From Acidocella sp. 20-57-95 (GTDB lineage: Bacteria; Pseudomonadota; Alphaproteobacteria; Acetobacterales; Acetobacteraceae), in assembly GCA_002255575.1 (NCBI GenBank), contig NCAT01000006.1, positions 62,001 through 126,000 on the forward strand: a DNA stretch of 64,000 nt, written 5' to 3'. Shown here piece after piece: positions 37,182 through 45,072 of the stretch. The position numbers were made by a program, and so were the translations under genes. How positions within the stretch are numbered: the stretch's first letter is position 1; each line of letters opens with the position of its first letter. The notes under the pieces were generated by a model. That model was given only the letters and a program-made list of their open reading frames with translations. It was not told the origin of the DNA and did not search any database.

Positions 37182-37925
37182 TTAAAGTAGCGCCGTGAAT
37201 ATTTTTTCTGATTCACGTATTCCATTAGCAAATATCAGAGCCGTATCGATTAAGACAAGTTCTGTTGCATCGTAAATCTGAGGCCGCCGAGTGGCGTCGG
37301 CTCTACCCGTATTAATATCTTCACCCAGAAGCATTTGAATGTTGCTGCCGTTAACTTCATACCCAAGATAATTTTTGATCTCTAAAATGTGCTTCTCACT
37401 ATGTGCTTTTTTGAAATCAAAATGCACTCCACCAAGAGTGTTGGCATGCATTTTTATGATCTCAATTCTACTGTGGAATTCTCCTTTCCAAAAAAACATA
37501 TTCTGGTTGAAGAAGATAGATGCTTTTTGTGGCATTGGTTTAATATTGTTTGAACGGCCTAGGTCGATAGTTGGTCTGCCGTCTTTCCCTAAAAACTTTG
37601 CCGCCAGTAAGCTTGATGAAACTCCGATCCCGCGAAACAGAACGAGCTCCATCCAATGCTCATATACACCAGCCTTACAGAGTTTGGCCGAGTGTCCATT
37701 ACTGTGAACGAGGAAGGTGATCGTTTTGGGGAGAACAAGTTTTTGGGCTTTGTAGAATAAACCCTCAACAAGCCACCTCCGTAAAATCGGCGCGAGGGTG
37801 GATCGCGCCACCGATGGCATCGGAACACCAAATAAAAATTGGTTCTCAATAATTTTGACGTCTTCTAAAAGCTGTTGGATAAGCTCTCTGTCGTCTGCGG
37901 CAACGGCATGGACGTATGATGTCAT
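37182..37925 (-). CDS. Unrecognised 247-aa orphan protein
   Basis: I do not recognise this family. It is soluble with no signal or membrane helix, and has a mix of helical (DDRELIQQLLEDVKIIENQF, ILRRWLVEGLFYKAQKLVL) and beta-like segments (KTITFLVHSNGHSAK, FDFKKAHSEKHILEIKNYLG). Base composition and codon use (many AT-ending codons) differ from the neighbours, and it sits between a gene relic and dispersed repeats, which suggests horizontal acquisition. A 67-codon-plus stretch of intact frame at lower GC makes a chance ORF unlikely. There is no partner gene. Confidence 0.65.
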   Translation of the reverse strand: MTSYVHAVAADDRELIQQLLEDVKIIENQFLFGVPMPSVARSTLAPILRRWLVEGLFYKAQKLVLPKTITFLVHSNGHSAKLCKAGVYEHWMELVLFRGIGVSSSLLAAKFLGKDGRPTIDLGRSNNIKPMPQKASIFFNQNMFFWKGEFHSRIEIIKMHANTLGGVHFDFKKAHSEKHILEIKNYLGYEVNGSNIQMLLGEDINTGRADATRRPQIYDATELVLIDTALIFANGIRESEKIFTALL

Positions 37926-38108
37926 AAGGTCTCTAAGGTCGGAAACTTTGAATGATTAGCATTATTTCCGCTTAAGTCTTTGCCAGAACTAAAACCGACA
38001 AGCAACAATTCAACCAACCCGGCCGATCGTAACGAACTGGTGAATGGCTGTTTTGGAGCGGTGTCGCCTCTCACCTAAATTACCGGGATGGGCGCATTCC
38101 GGGGATCA

Positions 38109-38250
38109 CCGGCAATGACGTGCCTGCTGGATTCGTAGGAAGATGGATTGCTTCGCTCCGCTCGCAATGACGGTGGGGCGGGCGGAGCGGCGGTGGGTGT
38201 TGTCCGTCCCAGATGGATTGCCGCGCACGCAGCGCGTGCTCGCAATGACG
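38109..38250. repeat. Short dispersed repeat units
   Basis: Two copies of a unit that begins AGATGGATTGC and ends CTCGCAATGACG (38141-38172 and 38211-38250), each with an internal inverted repeat, plus a partial copy ending GGCAATGACG at 38109-38120. This matches the small intergenic palindromic repeats scattered through many alphaproteobacterial genomes. They lie between the orphan gene and pnp. Confidence 0.75.
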
Positions 38251-38263
38251 GCGATGAGCGCAC

Positions 38264-38288
38264 AAAAAAAAGGGGGCGCGAGGCCCCC
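38264..38288 (-). terminator. Rho-independent terminator of pnp
   Basis: On the minus strand a GGGGGC/GCCCCC stem with a 5-base loop is followed by eight T, 23 bases after the pnp stop. Confidence 0.88.
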
Positions 38289-38311
38289 TTCCCTTTTTGT
38301 CGCCGAAAAAA

Positions 38312-40456
38312 TTACTCAGCGGTTTCGCGTTTGCCTTTGGCACCAACCTGCTCGGAGATATCCTCGCCGGTGGCTTGGTCAACCATGCGCATGGAGAGTT
38401 TCACCTTGCCACGGTCGTCGAAGCCGATGACTTTCACCTTCACGCTATCGCCGATTTTGACGATGTCGTTGGTTTTGTTCACGCGCGTCGCGGCCAGTTC
38501 GGAGATGTGAACCAGGCCGTCCTTGGCGCCGAGGAAGTTTACAAAGGCGCCGAAATCGGCGGTCTTCACGACCTTGCCATTATAGATCACGCCAATTTCC
38601 GGCTCGGCAATGATGCCGCGGATCATGTCGATGGCACCTTGGGCTTTCTTGTCGTCGGTGGCGGCAATTTTGACAGTGCCGTTATCATCGATGTCGATCT
38701 TGCAGCCGGTTTTTTCGACGATCTCGCGAATGACCTTGCCGCCGGTGCCGATAATGTCGCGGATCTTGTCCTTCGGCACCTGGATCATGGTGATCTTCGG
38801 TGCGTTGTTAGACACGTCTTGACGGCCAGCGGTCAGCGCCTTGGCCATTTCGCCCAGAATATGCAAACGGCCATGCTTGGCCTGCTCCAGCGCGATCTTC
38901 ATAATCTCAGGCGTGATCGAGGTGATTTTGATGTCCATCTGCAAGGACGTCACACCTTCCTCAGTGCCCGCAACCTTGAAATCCATGTCGCCGAGGTGAT
39001 CTTCGTCGCCCAGAATGTCAGAGAGAACCGCAAAACCGCGATCTTCCTTGATCAGGCCCATGGCGATGCCCGCCACCGGGCGCGCCAACGGCACACCAGC
39101 ATCCATCAAGGCGAGCGAGGTGCCGCAGACAGTGGCCATCGAGGAGGAACCGTTGGATTCGGTAATTTCAGAGACAACCCGCAGCGTGTACGGAAATTTG
39201 TCCTTGGCCGGCAGCAGCGGGTGAACGGCGCGCCAGGCGAGCTTGCCATGGCCGATTTCGCGGCGGCCCGGTGAGCCCATGCGGCCGGTTTCACCAACCG
39301 AGTACGGAGGGAAGTTGTAGTGGAGCATGAAATGCTCCTTGAACTCGCCTTCCACAGCGTCAATCAGCTGCTCGTCCTGTGCGGTGCCCAAAGTGGCAAC
39401 CACCAAAGCCTGGGTTTCGCCACGGGTGAACAAAGCCGAACCATGGGTACGCGGCAGCACGCCCACTTCCGCCAGAATCGGGCGGACGGTTTTGGTATCA
39501 CGGCCGTCGATGCGCAGGCCGGTATCAAGAATGTTATTACGCACGATGTCGGCTTCGAGCTCCTTGAAGAGCTCCTTCGCCTTGGCGGCGTCCAGACCTT
39601 CGGATGCCAGAGCTTCAGCAGCCTGCTTTTTTACAGCGCCCAGCTTCTCGTACCGCACCTGCTTCTGGGTTTCGGTGTAAGCCGCGCGGAAGCCTTCGCG
39701 GGCCAGCGTGTCAACGCGGGCTGTGAGGGTTTTTTCTTCTTCGGAGATTTCCGGAAGTGCCCAGGGCTCCTTGGCGGCAACTTCGGCCAGTTCGATGATC
39801 GCCTGGATGATCGGCTGGAACGCCGCGTGACCGAAGGTGACGGCGCCGAGCATAATCTCTTCGGAAAGCTCGGAAGCTTCGGATTCCACCATCAGCACGC
39901 CTTCGGTGGTGCCAGCCAGCACGAGGTCAAGCTTGCTGTCAGCGCGCTCGGTCACGGTCGGGTTCAGCACATATTCACCGTTGATTAAGCCAACGCGGGC
40001 AGCACCCACCGGCCCAAAGAACGGAATACCGGAAATGGTCAGGGCGGCAGAGGCCGCCACCAGCGCCAGAATATCCGGGTCGTTTTCAAGGTCGTGGCTG
40101 AGCACGGTGACAACAACCTGCACTTCATTGCGGAAACCATGCGGGAAGAGCGGGCGGATGGGGCGGTCGATGAGGCGGGAAACCAAGGTTTCCTTCTCGG
40201 TCGGGCGGCCTTCACGCTTGAAGAAGCCACCGGGAATACGGCCGGCGGCAAAGAATTTCTCCTGGTAGTTCACGGTCAGCGGGAAAAAATCCTGGCCGGG
40301 CTTAGCGGATTTGGCACCCACGACAGTGGCGAGCACCACGGTGTCACCATAGGAGGCCACCGCGGCGCCGTCAGCCTGGCGGGCGACTTTGCCGGTTTCG
40401 AGGATGAGCGTGGAACCGCCCCAGGCGATTTCTTTACGGAAATATTTATCAAACAT
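38312..40456 (-). CDS. pnp: Polyribonucleotide nucleotidyltransferase
   Basis: 3'-5' phosphorolytic exoribonuclease of the RNA degradosome. The 714-aa protein has two RNase PH domains (first from [22 protein letters not shown], second near [22 protein letters not shown]), the helical linker, then KH ([14 protein letters not shown]) and S1 domains ([22 protein letters not shown]). rpsO, its usual upstream neighbour, is absent. AAGGAC precedes the ATG. Confidence 0.98.
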   Translation of the reverse strand: MFDKYFRKEIAWGGSTLILETGKVARQADGAAVASYGDTVVLATVVGAKSAKPGQDFFPLTVNYQEKFFAAGRIPGGFFKREGRPTEKETLVSRLIDRPIRPLFPHGFRNEVQVVVTVLSHDLENDPDILALVAASAALTISGIPFFGPVGAARVGLINGEYVLNPTVTERADSKLDLVLAGTTEGVLMVESEASELSEEIMLGAVTFGHAAFQPIIQAIIELAEVAAKEPWALPEISEEEKTLTARVDTLAREGFRAAYTETQKQVRYEKLGAVKKQAAEALASEGLDAAKAKELFKELEADIVRNNILDTGLRIDGRDTKTVRPILAEVGVLPRTHGSALFTRGETQALVVATLGTAQDEQLIDAVEGEFKEHFMLHYNFPPYSVGETGRMGSPGRREIGHGKLAWRAVHPLLPAKDKFPYTLRVVSEITESNGSSSMATVCGTSLALMDAGVPLARPVAGIAMGLIKEDRGFAVLSDILGDEDHLGDMDFKVAGTEEGVTSLQMDIKITSITPEIMKIALEQAKHGRLHILGEMAKALTAGRQDVSNNAPKITMIQVPKDKIRDIIGTGGKVIREIVEKTGCKIDIDDNGTVKIAATDDKKAQGAIDMIRGIIAEPEIGVIYNGKVVKTADFGAFVNFLGAKDGLVHISELAATRVNKTNDIVKIGDSVKVKVIGFDDRGKVKLSMRMVDQATGEDISEQVGAKGKRETAE

Positions 40457-40799
40457 CTGTTCAGTCCTTCATATAACGGCCGACAGATGCAGAAATGTTC
40501 AATGATGGCGCGGTTCAAACCGTTCGCGTGAAGCTAGGGGGAAAGCGGCGCCTCGGGCGGCATGGGTCTGGCTGTGGAGGGGAAACTCAGCACAGCCACG
40601 GACCATGTGACCGGAAACGCCGCGGTACAAACTCACCCGACGGTTGATTGGCGCGACCACCGAGCGTTCCTGCGCCCTGCCTTATGCCGCTTAACTTAAT
40701 CACCATACCCTGAACCCATTTCCAGGATATGAACGCACCACCCTGGCGCGCCGGGTGTGAATACAAGAAACTGCACGATAACGCCACAGGGAGCATTTT
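40457..40799. other. Divergent pnp/enoyl-CoA hydratase intergenic region
   Basis: About 340 bases without a supported gene. It carries ribosome sites at both ends and presumably two divergent promoters, but I see no convincing -35/-10 pair. No rpsO or tRNA could be read on either strand. Confidence 0.5.
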
Positions 40800-41573
40800 A
40801 TGGAACCGAGCTTGCCAATTTTAGCCATCACCGGGCCGGTTGCCCGGGTCACGCTGAACCGCCCACGCCATAAAAACCGGCTACAACCGGAGGATCTGGC
40901 CGCTTTACAGGCCATGTTCAGCGGGTTGGCAGCGGATAAAACGGTGCGGGTGGTGATTATCACCGGCGCGGGGGACCATTTCAGCGCCGGGTTCGACCTA
41001 AATGCGCTGGCGGCAGGGAATGTGGGCAATGCACTAGATGGCCCTGGCGGGTTTGGGGCGATGGTGGATGCGGTGGAGCGCCTGCCGCAAGCAACCATCG
41101 CGCGGTTGAATGGTGGGGTTTACGGCGGCGCGACCGACCTGGCTTTGGCCTGCGACTTCCGAATCGGCATCAGCGGGATCGCGGCAGCCATGCCCGCAGC
41201 GAAAATCGGGCTACATTACTATAAAAGCGGCATTCTGCGCTACGCGAGCCGCTTGGGGTTGGATAACGCCAAGCGGATGTTTTTAACCGCCGCCCGGCTA
41301 ACAGGCGAGGAGCTATTGCGGATCGGGTTCCTGACGGAGTTGGTGGAACCGCAATATTTTGATGAGGCGGTCGATGCTTTGGCGGCAAATTTGGCCGCCA
41401 ATGCGCCCTTGGCGGTTCAGGGGGTAAAGCTCGCGTTAAACGAACTGGCGCGTGGCGGTTGGGACGAAGCGATTTTCACCGCCCGTGCCGAGGCTGCTCT
41501 GGCCAGCGCGGATTTGCAGGAGGGCCTCGCGGCCAGCCTGCAAAAACGCCTGGCAGATTTCAAGAATTGCTGA
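40800..41573 (+). CDS. Enoyl-CoA hydratase/isomerase family protein
   Basis: A 257-aa crotonase-fold protein: VTLNRPRHKNRL at the N-terminus, the oxyanion-hole GDHFSAGFDLNAL, and IARLNGGVYGGATDLALACDFRIG. The position usually holding the first catalytic Glu reads GGATDLAL, with no acid at the expected place, so it may be an isomerase or another crotonase-type enzyme. GGGAG precedes ATG. It stands alone, 2 bases from the convergent Old Yellow Enzyme gene. Confidence 0.85.
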   Translation: MEPSLPILAITGPVARVTLNRPRHKNRLQPEDLAALQAMFSGLAADKTVRVVIITGAGDHFSAGFDLNALAAGNVGNALDGPGGFGAMVDAVERLPQATIARLNGGVYGGATDLALACDFRIGISGIAAAMPAAKIGLHYYKSGILRYASRLGLDNAKRMFLTAARLTGEELLRIGFLTELVEPQYFDEAVDALAANLAANAPLAVQGVKLALNELARGGWDEAIFTARAEAALASADLQEGLAASLQKRLADFKNC

Positions 41574-41575
41574 AT

Positions 41576-42691
41576 TCAACGCTGGCCGAAGCGCGTTGTC
41601 TCGAACAAATCCTTAAACTCTCGCGGTTGGCTGCGCCAATATTGCTTGGGCGCCGTGACTTTTGCGCCCAAAGCGGCAGCGGCGTGCCAGGGCCAGTGCG
41701 GGTCATAAAGGATGCCACGGGCTAGGGCGACCGCGTCGGCTTTGCCGGTGGCGATAATCTCTTCGGCGTGGCTGGGCTTGGTGATCAGGCCAACCGCGAT
41801 GACCGGGATGGAAACCGCGGCTTTGACCTGTTCGGCAAATGGCACCTGGTAGCCATCGACCAACGGGATTTGCTGGAGTGGTGAAAGACCGCCGGAGCTG
41901 ACATGGATGGCTGCACAGCCACGGGCTTCGAGCGCTTTGGAGAGCGCAATGGTACCAGGCACATCCCAGCCACCCTCGACCCAATCAGAGGCCGAAACCC
42001 GCACCCAGACCGGGATTTCGGCAGGCACGGCGGCGCGGACAGCCTCAAACACTTCGAGCGGAAAGCGCAAGCGGTTTTCGAGCGCGCCGCCATACTGGTC
42101 CGTGCGCTGGTTGGAAATTGGCGAGAGGAACTGGTGTAGCAAATAGCCATGGGCAGCATGTAGCTCGATGCCCTGGAACCCTAATTTAACCGCCCGTTGG
42201 GCAGTCGCGACGAAGTCGGCGAGGATTTTGGCGATCCCGGCATCATCAAGAGCTACAGGCGGCTCCTCGGCGGCCGAGATGGGGACAGCGGAGGGGGCGA
42301 GCGTTTGCCAGCCGGTGGGCTGGGTGGGGAGGATTTGTTTGCCGCCGTCCCAAGGGGCTTGCGAGGACGCTTTGCGGCCGGCATGGCCCAGCTGAATGGC
42401 AATTGGCATCGGGCTATGATGGCGAATTGCGGTGAGTACGCGGGCCAGCGCTACTTCATTATCATCTGAATACAAGCCGAGATCAGCCGGGGTGATGCGG
42501 CCTTCAGGCGAAACGGCGGTGGCTTCCACGATTAACAAGCCAGCACCAGAGAGCGACAGGCCCCCCAGATGAATGCCGTGCCAGTCAGTCGCTGAGCCTT
42601 CTACGGCGGAATATTGGCACATCGGGGCGATGATAATGCGGTTGGGTAGCGCCAGGCTGCCAAGCTGCAGGGGCTGAAATAATTTGCTCAT
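41576..42691 (-). CDS. Old Yellow Enzyme family NADH:flavin oxidoreductase (YqjM-like)
   Basis: FMN-dependent ene-reductase of 371 aa. IIAPMCQYSA carries the cysteine typical of the YqjM (thermophilic-like) subgroup. QLGHAGRKAS, GIELHAAHGYLLHQFLSP with its His pair, NQRTDQYGG and the FMN phosphate region VALARGILYDPHWPW follow. It reduces activated alkenes; the native substrate is unknown. Three tandem 16-17 base repeats lie just upstream of the ATG at 42691. Confidence 0.93.
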   Translation of the reverse strand: MSKLFQPLQLGSLALPNRIIIAPMCQYSAVEGSATDWHGIHLGGLSLSGAGLLIVEATAVSPEGRITPADLGLYSDDNEVALARVLTAIRHHSPMPIAIQLGHAGRKASSQAPWDGGKQILPTQPTGWQTLAPSAVPISAAEEPPVALDDAGIAKILADFVATAQRAVKLGFQGIELHAAHGYLLHQFLSPISNQRTDQYGGALENRLRFPLEVFEAVRAAVPAEIPVWVRVSASDWVEGGWDVPGTIALSKALEARGCAAIHVSSGGLSPLQQIPLVDGYQVPFAEQVKAAVSIPVIAVGLITKPSHAEEIIATGKADAVALARGILYDPHWPWHAAAALGAKVTAPKQYWRSQPREFKDLFETTRFGQR

Positions 42692-42701
42692 GGCTCTCTT
42701 T

Positions 42702-42750
42702 CGTAATGAGTGATGTGCGTAATGAGTGGAGTGAGTTAATGAGTGACGTG
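42702..42750. repeat. Three tandem 16-17 bp repeats upstream of the OYE gene
   Basis: Imperfect tandem units: CGTAATGAGTGATGTG (42702-42717), CGTAATGAGTGGAGTG (42718-42733) and AGTTAATGAGTGACGTG (42734-42750). They fill the gap between the OYE start and the PBP stop, inside the likely leader of the OYE transcript. Confidence 0.8.
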
Positions 42751-42771
42751 GCGAGGCATATAGAGCGTCGT

Positions 42772-44601
42772 TTAGCCGCCGCCTATGGTGCTGGCGATTT
42801 GTTTAAAAATCTGCGCCGGTACGGTGCCGCCGGTAACATTATTCATCGGCGTGTTATCATCATTACCGACCCATACCGCGATAATATCACCACCCGCATA
42901 GCCCACAAACCAAGCATCGCGGTAATTCTGGGTGGTACCGGTTTTTCCGGCCGTGAATTCATCGGGCAGGAAGGCCGCCGTGCCAGTGCCACCCGTGACC
43001 ACGGCCCGCAGCATGTCACGCATCTCACTGGCAAGGCCGGGCGAGACCACAGCGACAGGGCCGTTATTGGCGACAGGCACGCGGTTAATCGCGGTAAAAC
43101 CGTACGGTGTAACCCGGTTGCCGCCATTGAAGAAAGTGGCATAGGCGCCTGCCAACTGCATCACCCCGACTGAGCCGGTGCCCAGGGCCAGCGAGGCGTT
43201 ATCGGGTAGATTATCGTCCAAACCAAGATTGCGGGCCACCGCAATCACCCGGCGCGCACCGCCAGCGCGAAGTAAAATGCGGATGGCGGCAGTGTTCATG
43301 GAATCGGCCAGAGCTTGGCGCATGGTGACCTCGCCCCGGTAGCTGCGTTCGTAGTCCTTCGGGTGATAGCCGGCGAGCGATAATGGTGCGTCGAGCACGG
43401 TGTCTTCAGGGGTCATGCCTGCTTGCAGGGCGGCTAGCCAAACCACCGGCTTAATGGCCGAGCCGGTCTGACGGCGGGCGAGGACGGCGCGGTCATAACC
43501 TTCACGGTCGCCGACACCGCCGACCAAGGCGCGGACGGCGCCGGTGCGGGCATCCAGCACCACAATGGCGCCCTGGTGCATATTCAGCGCATCGCCCTGG
43601 GTGGAAATGGCAGTGTTCAACGCTGCCTCCGCCGCGGTCTGCAGGCCGGCGTTCATGGTGGTGGCAAGCGTCGCATCCTCGCCTTCGGGGATCAGGTTGC
43701 CAGCCTGTTGCATGGTCCAGAGCGCGAACCAGGAGGATTTAGAGGTGGGCGACGCATCATTCGCAAGGTCAGCTTCGGCGGCGGTTTCTTCGTCTTGCGT
43801 GATGGCACCGGTGGCCAGCATGGCATTGAGCACTTCCAGCGCGCGATTTTGGGCGTTTTGCGGGTTGGCAAGCGGGTTGAGCGAAGATGGGGCTTTCGGC
43901 AAGCCCGCGAGAATGGCAGACTCCGCGAGGGTCAGCTTGGTGGCTGGAATCCCAAAATATAGCCTTGCCGCGGCATCAACCCCGTAGGCCCCTGCCCCCA
44001 GATAAACCCGGTTTAAATAAATCCCGAGGATTTCATCGCGGGTATAATGTTTCCAGAGCCACAGGCTCAGGATCGCTTCCTGCACCTTCCGGCGCAGGCT
44101 GCGCTGGTTGGACAGGAACAGGGTTTTGGCAGTTTGCTGCGTGAGGGTGGAACCGCCTTGCACAATATGGCGATGCATGAGGTCGGAAACTCCAGCCCGG
44201 ACCAAGCCAAACAGGTCAAACGGCCCGTGTGCCTCAAACCGCCGATCTTCAATGGCAATAAAGGCGGCCGGGACATAGGAAGGCAATTCGCTTGGCAGTA
44301 CCACCTTGCCCGCCACGTCGCCAAAGCGCGCCACCATCTGGCCAGAAGGATCAAGCAATATAATCGCGGGGCGGCGCGGCTGCGTAATGGCACTCGACGG
44401 GTTGGGCAGGTCCCAGACGAACCACAGGGCCACCAATGACCCAACCGCGACAAACCAGATGGCAGCAATGGTGGCATAACGCAGCACCCAGCCAGCCCGG
44501 CGCACCGCTTGGCGCGGCAGCGCAGGTTTGGACGGCCCGGGTTTTGGCAGCGCCGATTTTCGCGGTGCGGCTTTGGGCGACAGGGTTTTGGTGCGGGCCA
44601 T
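42772..44601 (-). CDS. Class A penicillin-binding protein (PBP1 family)
   Basis: Bifunctional peptidoglycan synthase of 609 aa: basic Pro/Lys-rich cytosolic tail, one membrane helix (about residues 42-63), a GT51 transglycosylase domain (FIAIEDRRFEAHGPFDLFGL, GGSTLTQQTAKTLFL, KVQEAILSLWLWKHYTRDEILGIYLN) and a transpeptidase domain with SxxK (TGSAIKP), SMN and KTG (AGKTGTTQNYRDAWF). It resembles PBP1C/2A-sized enzymes more than the longer PBP1A. It is followed by the repeat block and the OYE gene. Confidence 0.93.
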   Translation of the reverse strand: MARTKTLSPKAAPRKSALPKPGPSKPALPRQAVRRAGWVLRYATIAAIWFVAVGSLVALWFVWDLPNPSSAITQPRRPAIILLDPSGQMVARFGDVAGKVVLPSELPSYVPAAFIAIEDRRFEAHGPFDLFGLVRAGVSDLMHRHIVQGGSTLTQQTAKTLFLSNQRSLRRKVQEAILSLWLWKHYTRDEILGIYLNRVYLGAGAYGVDAAARLYFGIPATKLTLAESAILAGLPKAPSSLNPLANPQNAQNRALEVLNAMLATGAITQDEETAAEADLANDASPTSKSSWFALWTMQQAGNLIPEGEDATLATTMNAGLQTAAEAALNTAISTQGDALNMHQGAIVVLDARTGAVRALVGGVGDREGYDRAVLARRQTGSAIKPVVWLAALQAGMTPEDTVLDAPLSLAGYHPKDYERSYRGEVTMRQALADSMNTAAIRILLRAGGARRVIAVARNLGLDDNLPDNASLALGTGSVGVMQLAGAYATFFNGGNRVTPYGFTAINRVPVANNGPVAVVSPGLASEMRDMLRAVVTGGTGTAAFLPDEFTAGKTGTTQNYRDAWFVGYAGGDIIAVWVGNDDNTPMNNVTGGTVPAQIFKQIASTIGGG

Positions 44602-44704
44602 AGGGATATTCAGCCATAGAAAAGCCCGCCGCGCCGGGTCAAATGCTGTTTGGCCCGCACCGCCTTGGCTTGGCGGGGGGGAGCCATTATAGACTGCGCC
44701 ACGA

Positions 44705-44791
44705 GCGGGTGTGGCGGAATGGTAGACGCACCGGACTTAAAATCCGTTGGGCCCTAGGCCCGTGGGGGTTCAACTCCCCCCACCCGCACCA
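44705..44791 (+). tRNA. tRNA-Leu (anticodon UAA)
   Basis: An 87-base type II tRNA: acceptor GCGGGTG/CACCCGC, anticodon loop CTTAAAA with TAA, a long variable arm (GGGCCCTAGGCCC region), T arm GGGGG-TTCAACT-CCCCC and encoded CCA. It reads UUA and UUG codons. It lies 96 bases upstream of the kdp genes. Confidence 0.95.
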
Positions 44792-44863
44792 CACAATCTT
44801 TACGCCCCCTTTATTTGTTGCACTGCGAATTCGTCTCGCGGCCTTATGCCGTTGCGCGCAAAC

Positions 44864-44881
44864 CCGCCTCCTGAAAGGCGG
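44864..44881 (+). promoter_or_regulatory. Leader hairpin overlapping the first kdp ribosome site
   Basis: CCGCCT (44864-44869) pairs with AGGCGG (44876-44881) around a 6-base loop. The 3' arm contains AAAGG, the likely ribosome site for the ATG at 44888, so folding could limit translation of the first peptide. Inferred from sequence only. Confidence 0.4.
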
Positions 44882-44887
44882 TGCGCA

Positions 44888-44971
44888 ATGGGCGATTTGA
44901 TTGCCGTTGGATACGGAATTTTCGTGTTTGTTTTGCTGATGGCCTACGTCATCGGCTGCGAGAAGGTCTGA
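44888..44971 (+). CDS. 27-aa membrane peptide preceding kdpF
   Basis: A complete frame of 27 codons with one hydrophobic helix (VGYGIFVFVLLMAYVI) and a charged CEKV end. ATG at 44888 has AAAGG nine bases upstream; the stop is 3 bases before the kdpF ATG. It resembles KdpF in size and topology but lacks the LLRPE ending. Similar short hydrophobic frames occur upstream of kdpF in other bacteria as I recall, without known function. It could be a second small Kdp subunit or a leader peptide. Confidence 0.55.
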   Translation: MGDLIAVGYGIFVFVLLMAYVIGCEKV

Positions 44972-44974
44972 GAC

Positions 44975-45061
44975 ATGTTTGACCTAATTTTTGCAGGCGG
45001 CATTTCAGCCGCACTGCTGGTTTATCTCGTGTGGGCGATGCTGCGCCCTGAAGATTTCTGA
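44975..45061 (+). CDS. kdpF: K+-transporting ATPase subunit KdpF
   Basis: A 28-aa single-helix peptide (MFDLIFAGGISAALLVYLVW) ending in AMLRPEDF, matching the KdpF consensus with its LLRPE-type tail. KdpF stabilises the KdpABC pump in the membrane. It starts 3 bases after the preceding peptide and ends 11 bases before kdpA. Confidence 0.88.
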   Translation: MFDLIFAGGISAALLVYLVWAMLRPEDF

Positions 45062-45072
45062 AAGCTGAAACA

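Noticed and set aside
38109..38250. Possible CRISPR array
   Set aside because: Only two full units with internal symmetry, irregular spacing and no spacers of uniform length; they are small dispersed palindromic repeats. No CRISPR array or cas gene was seen anywhere in the window.
38297..39274. 325-codon plus-strand open frame
   Set aside because: Antisense to pnp, where the KH and S1 domains are encoded on the minus strand.
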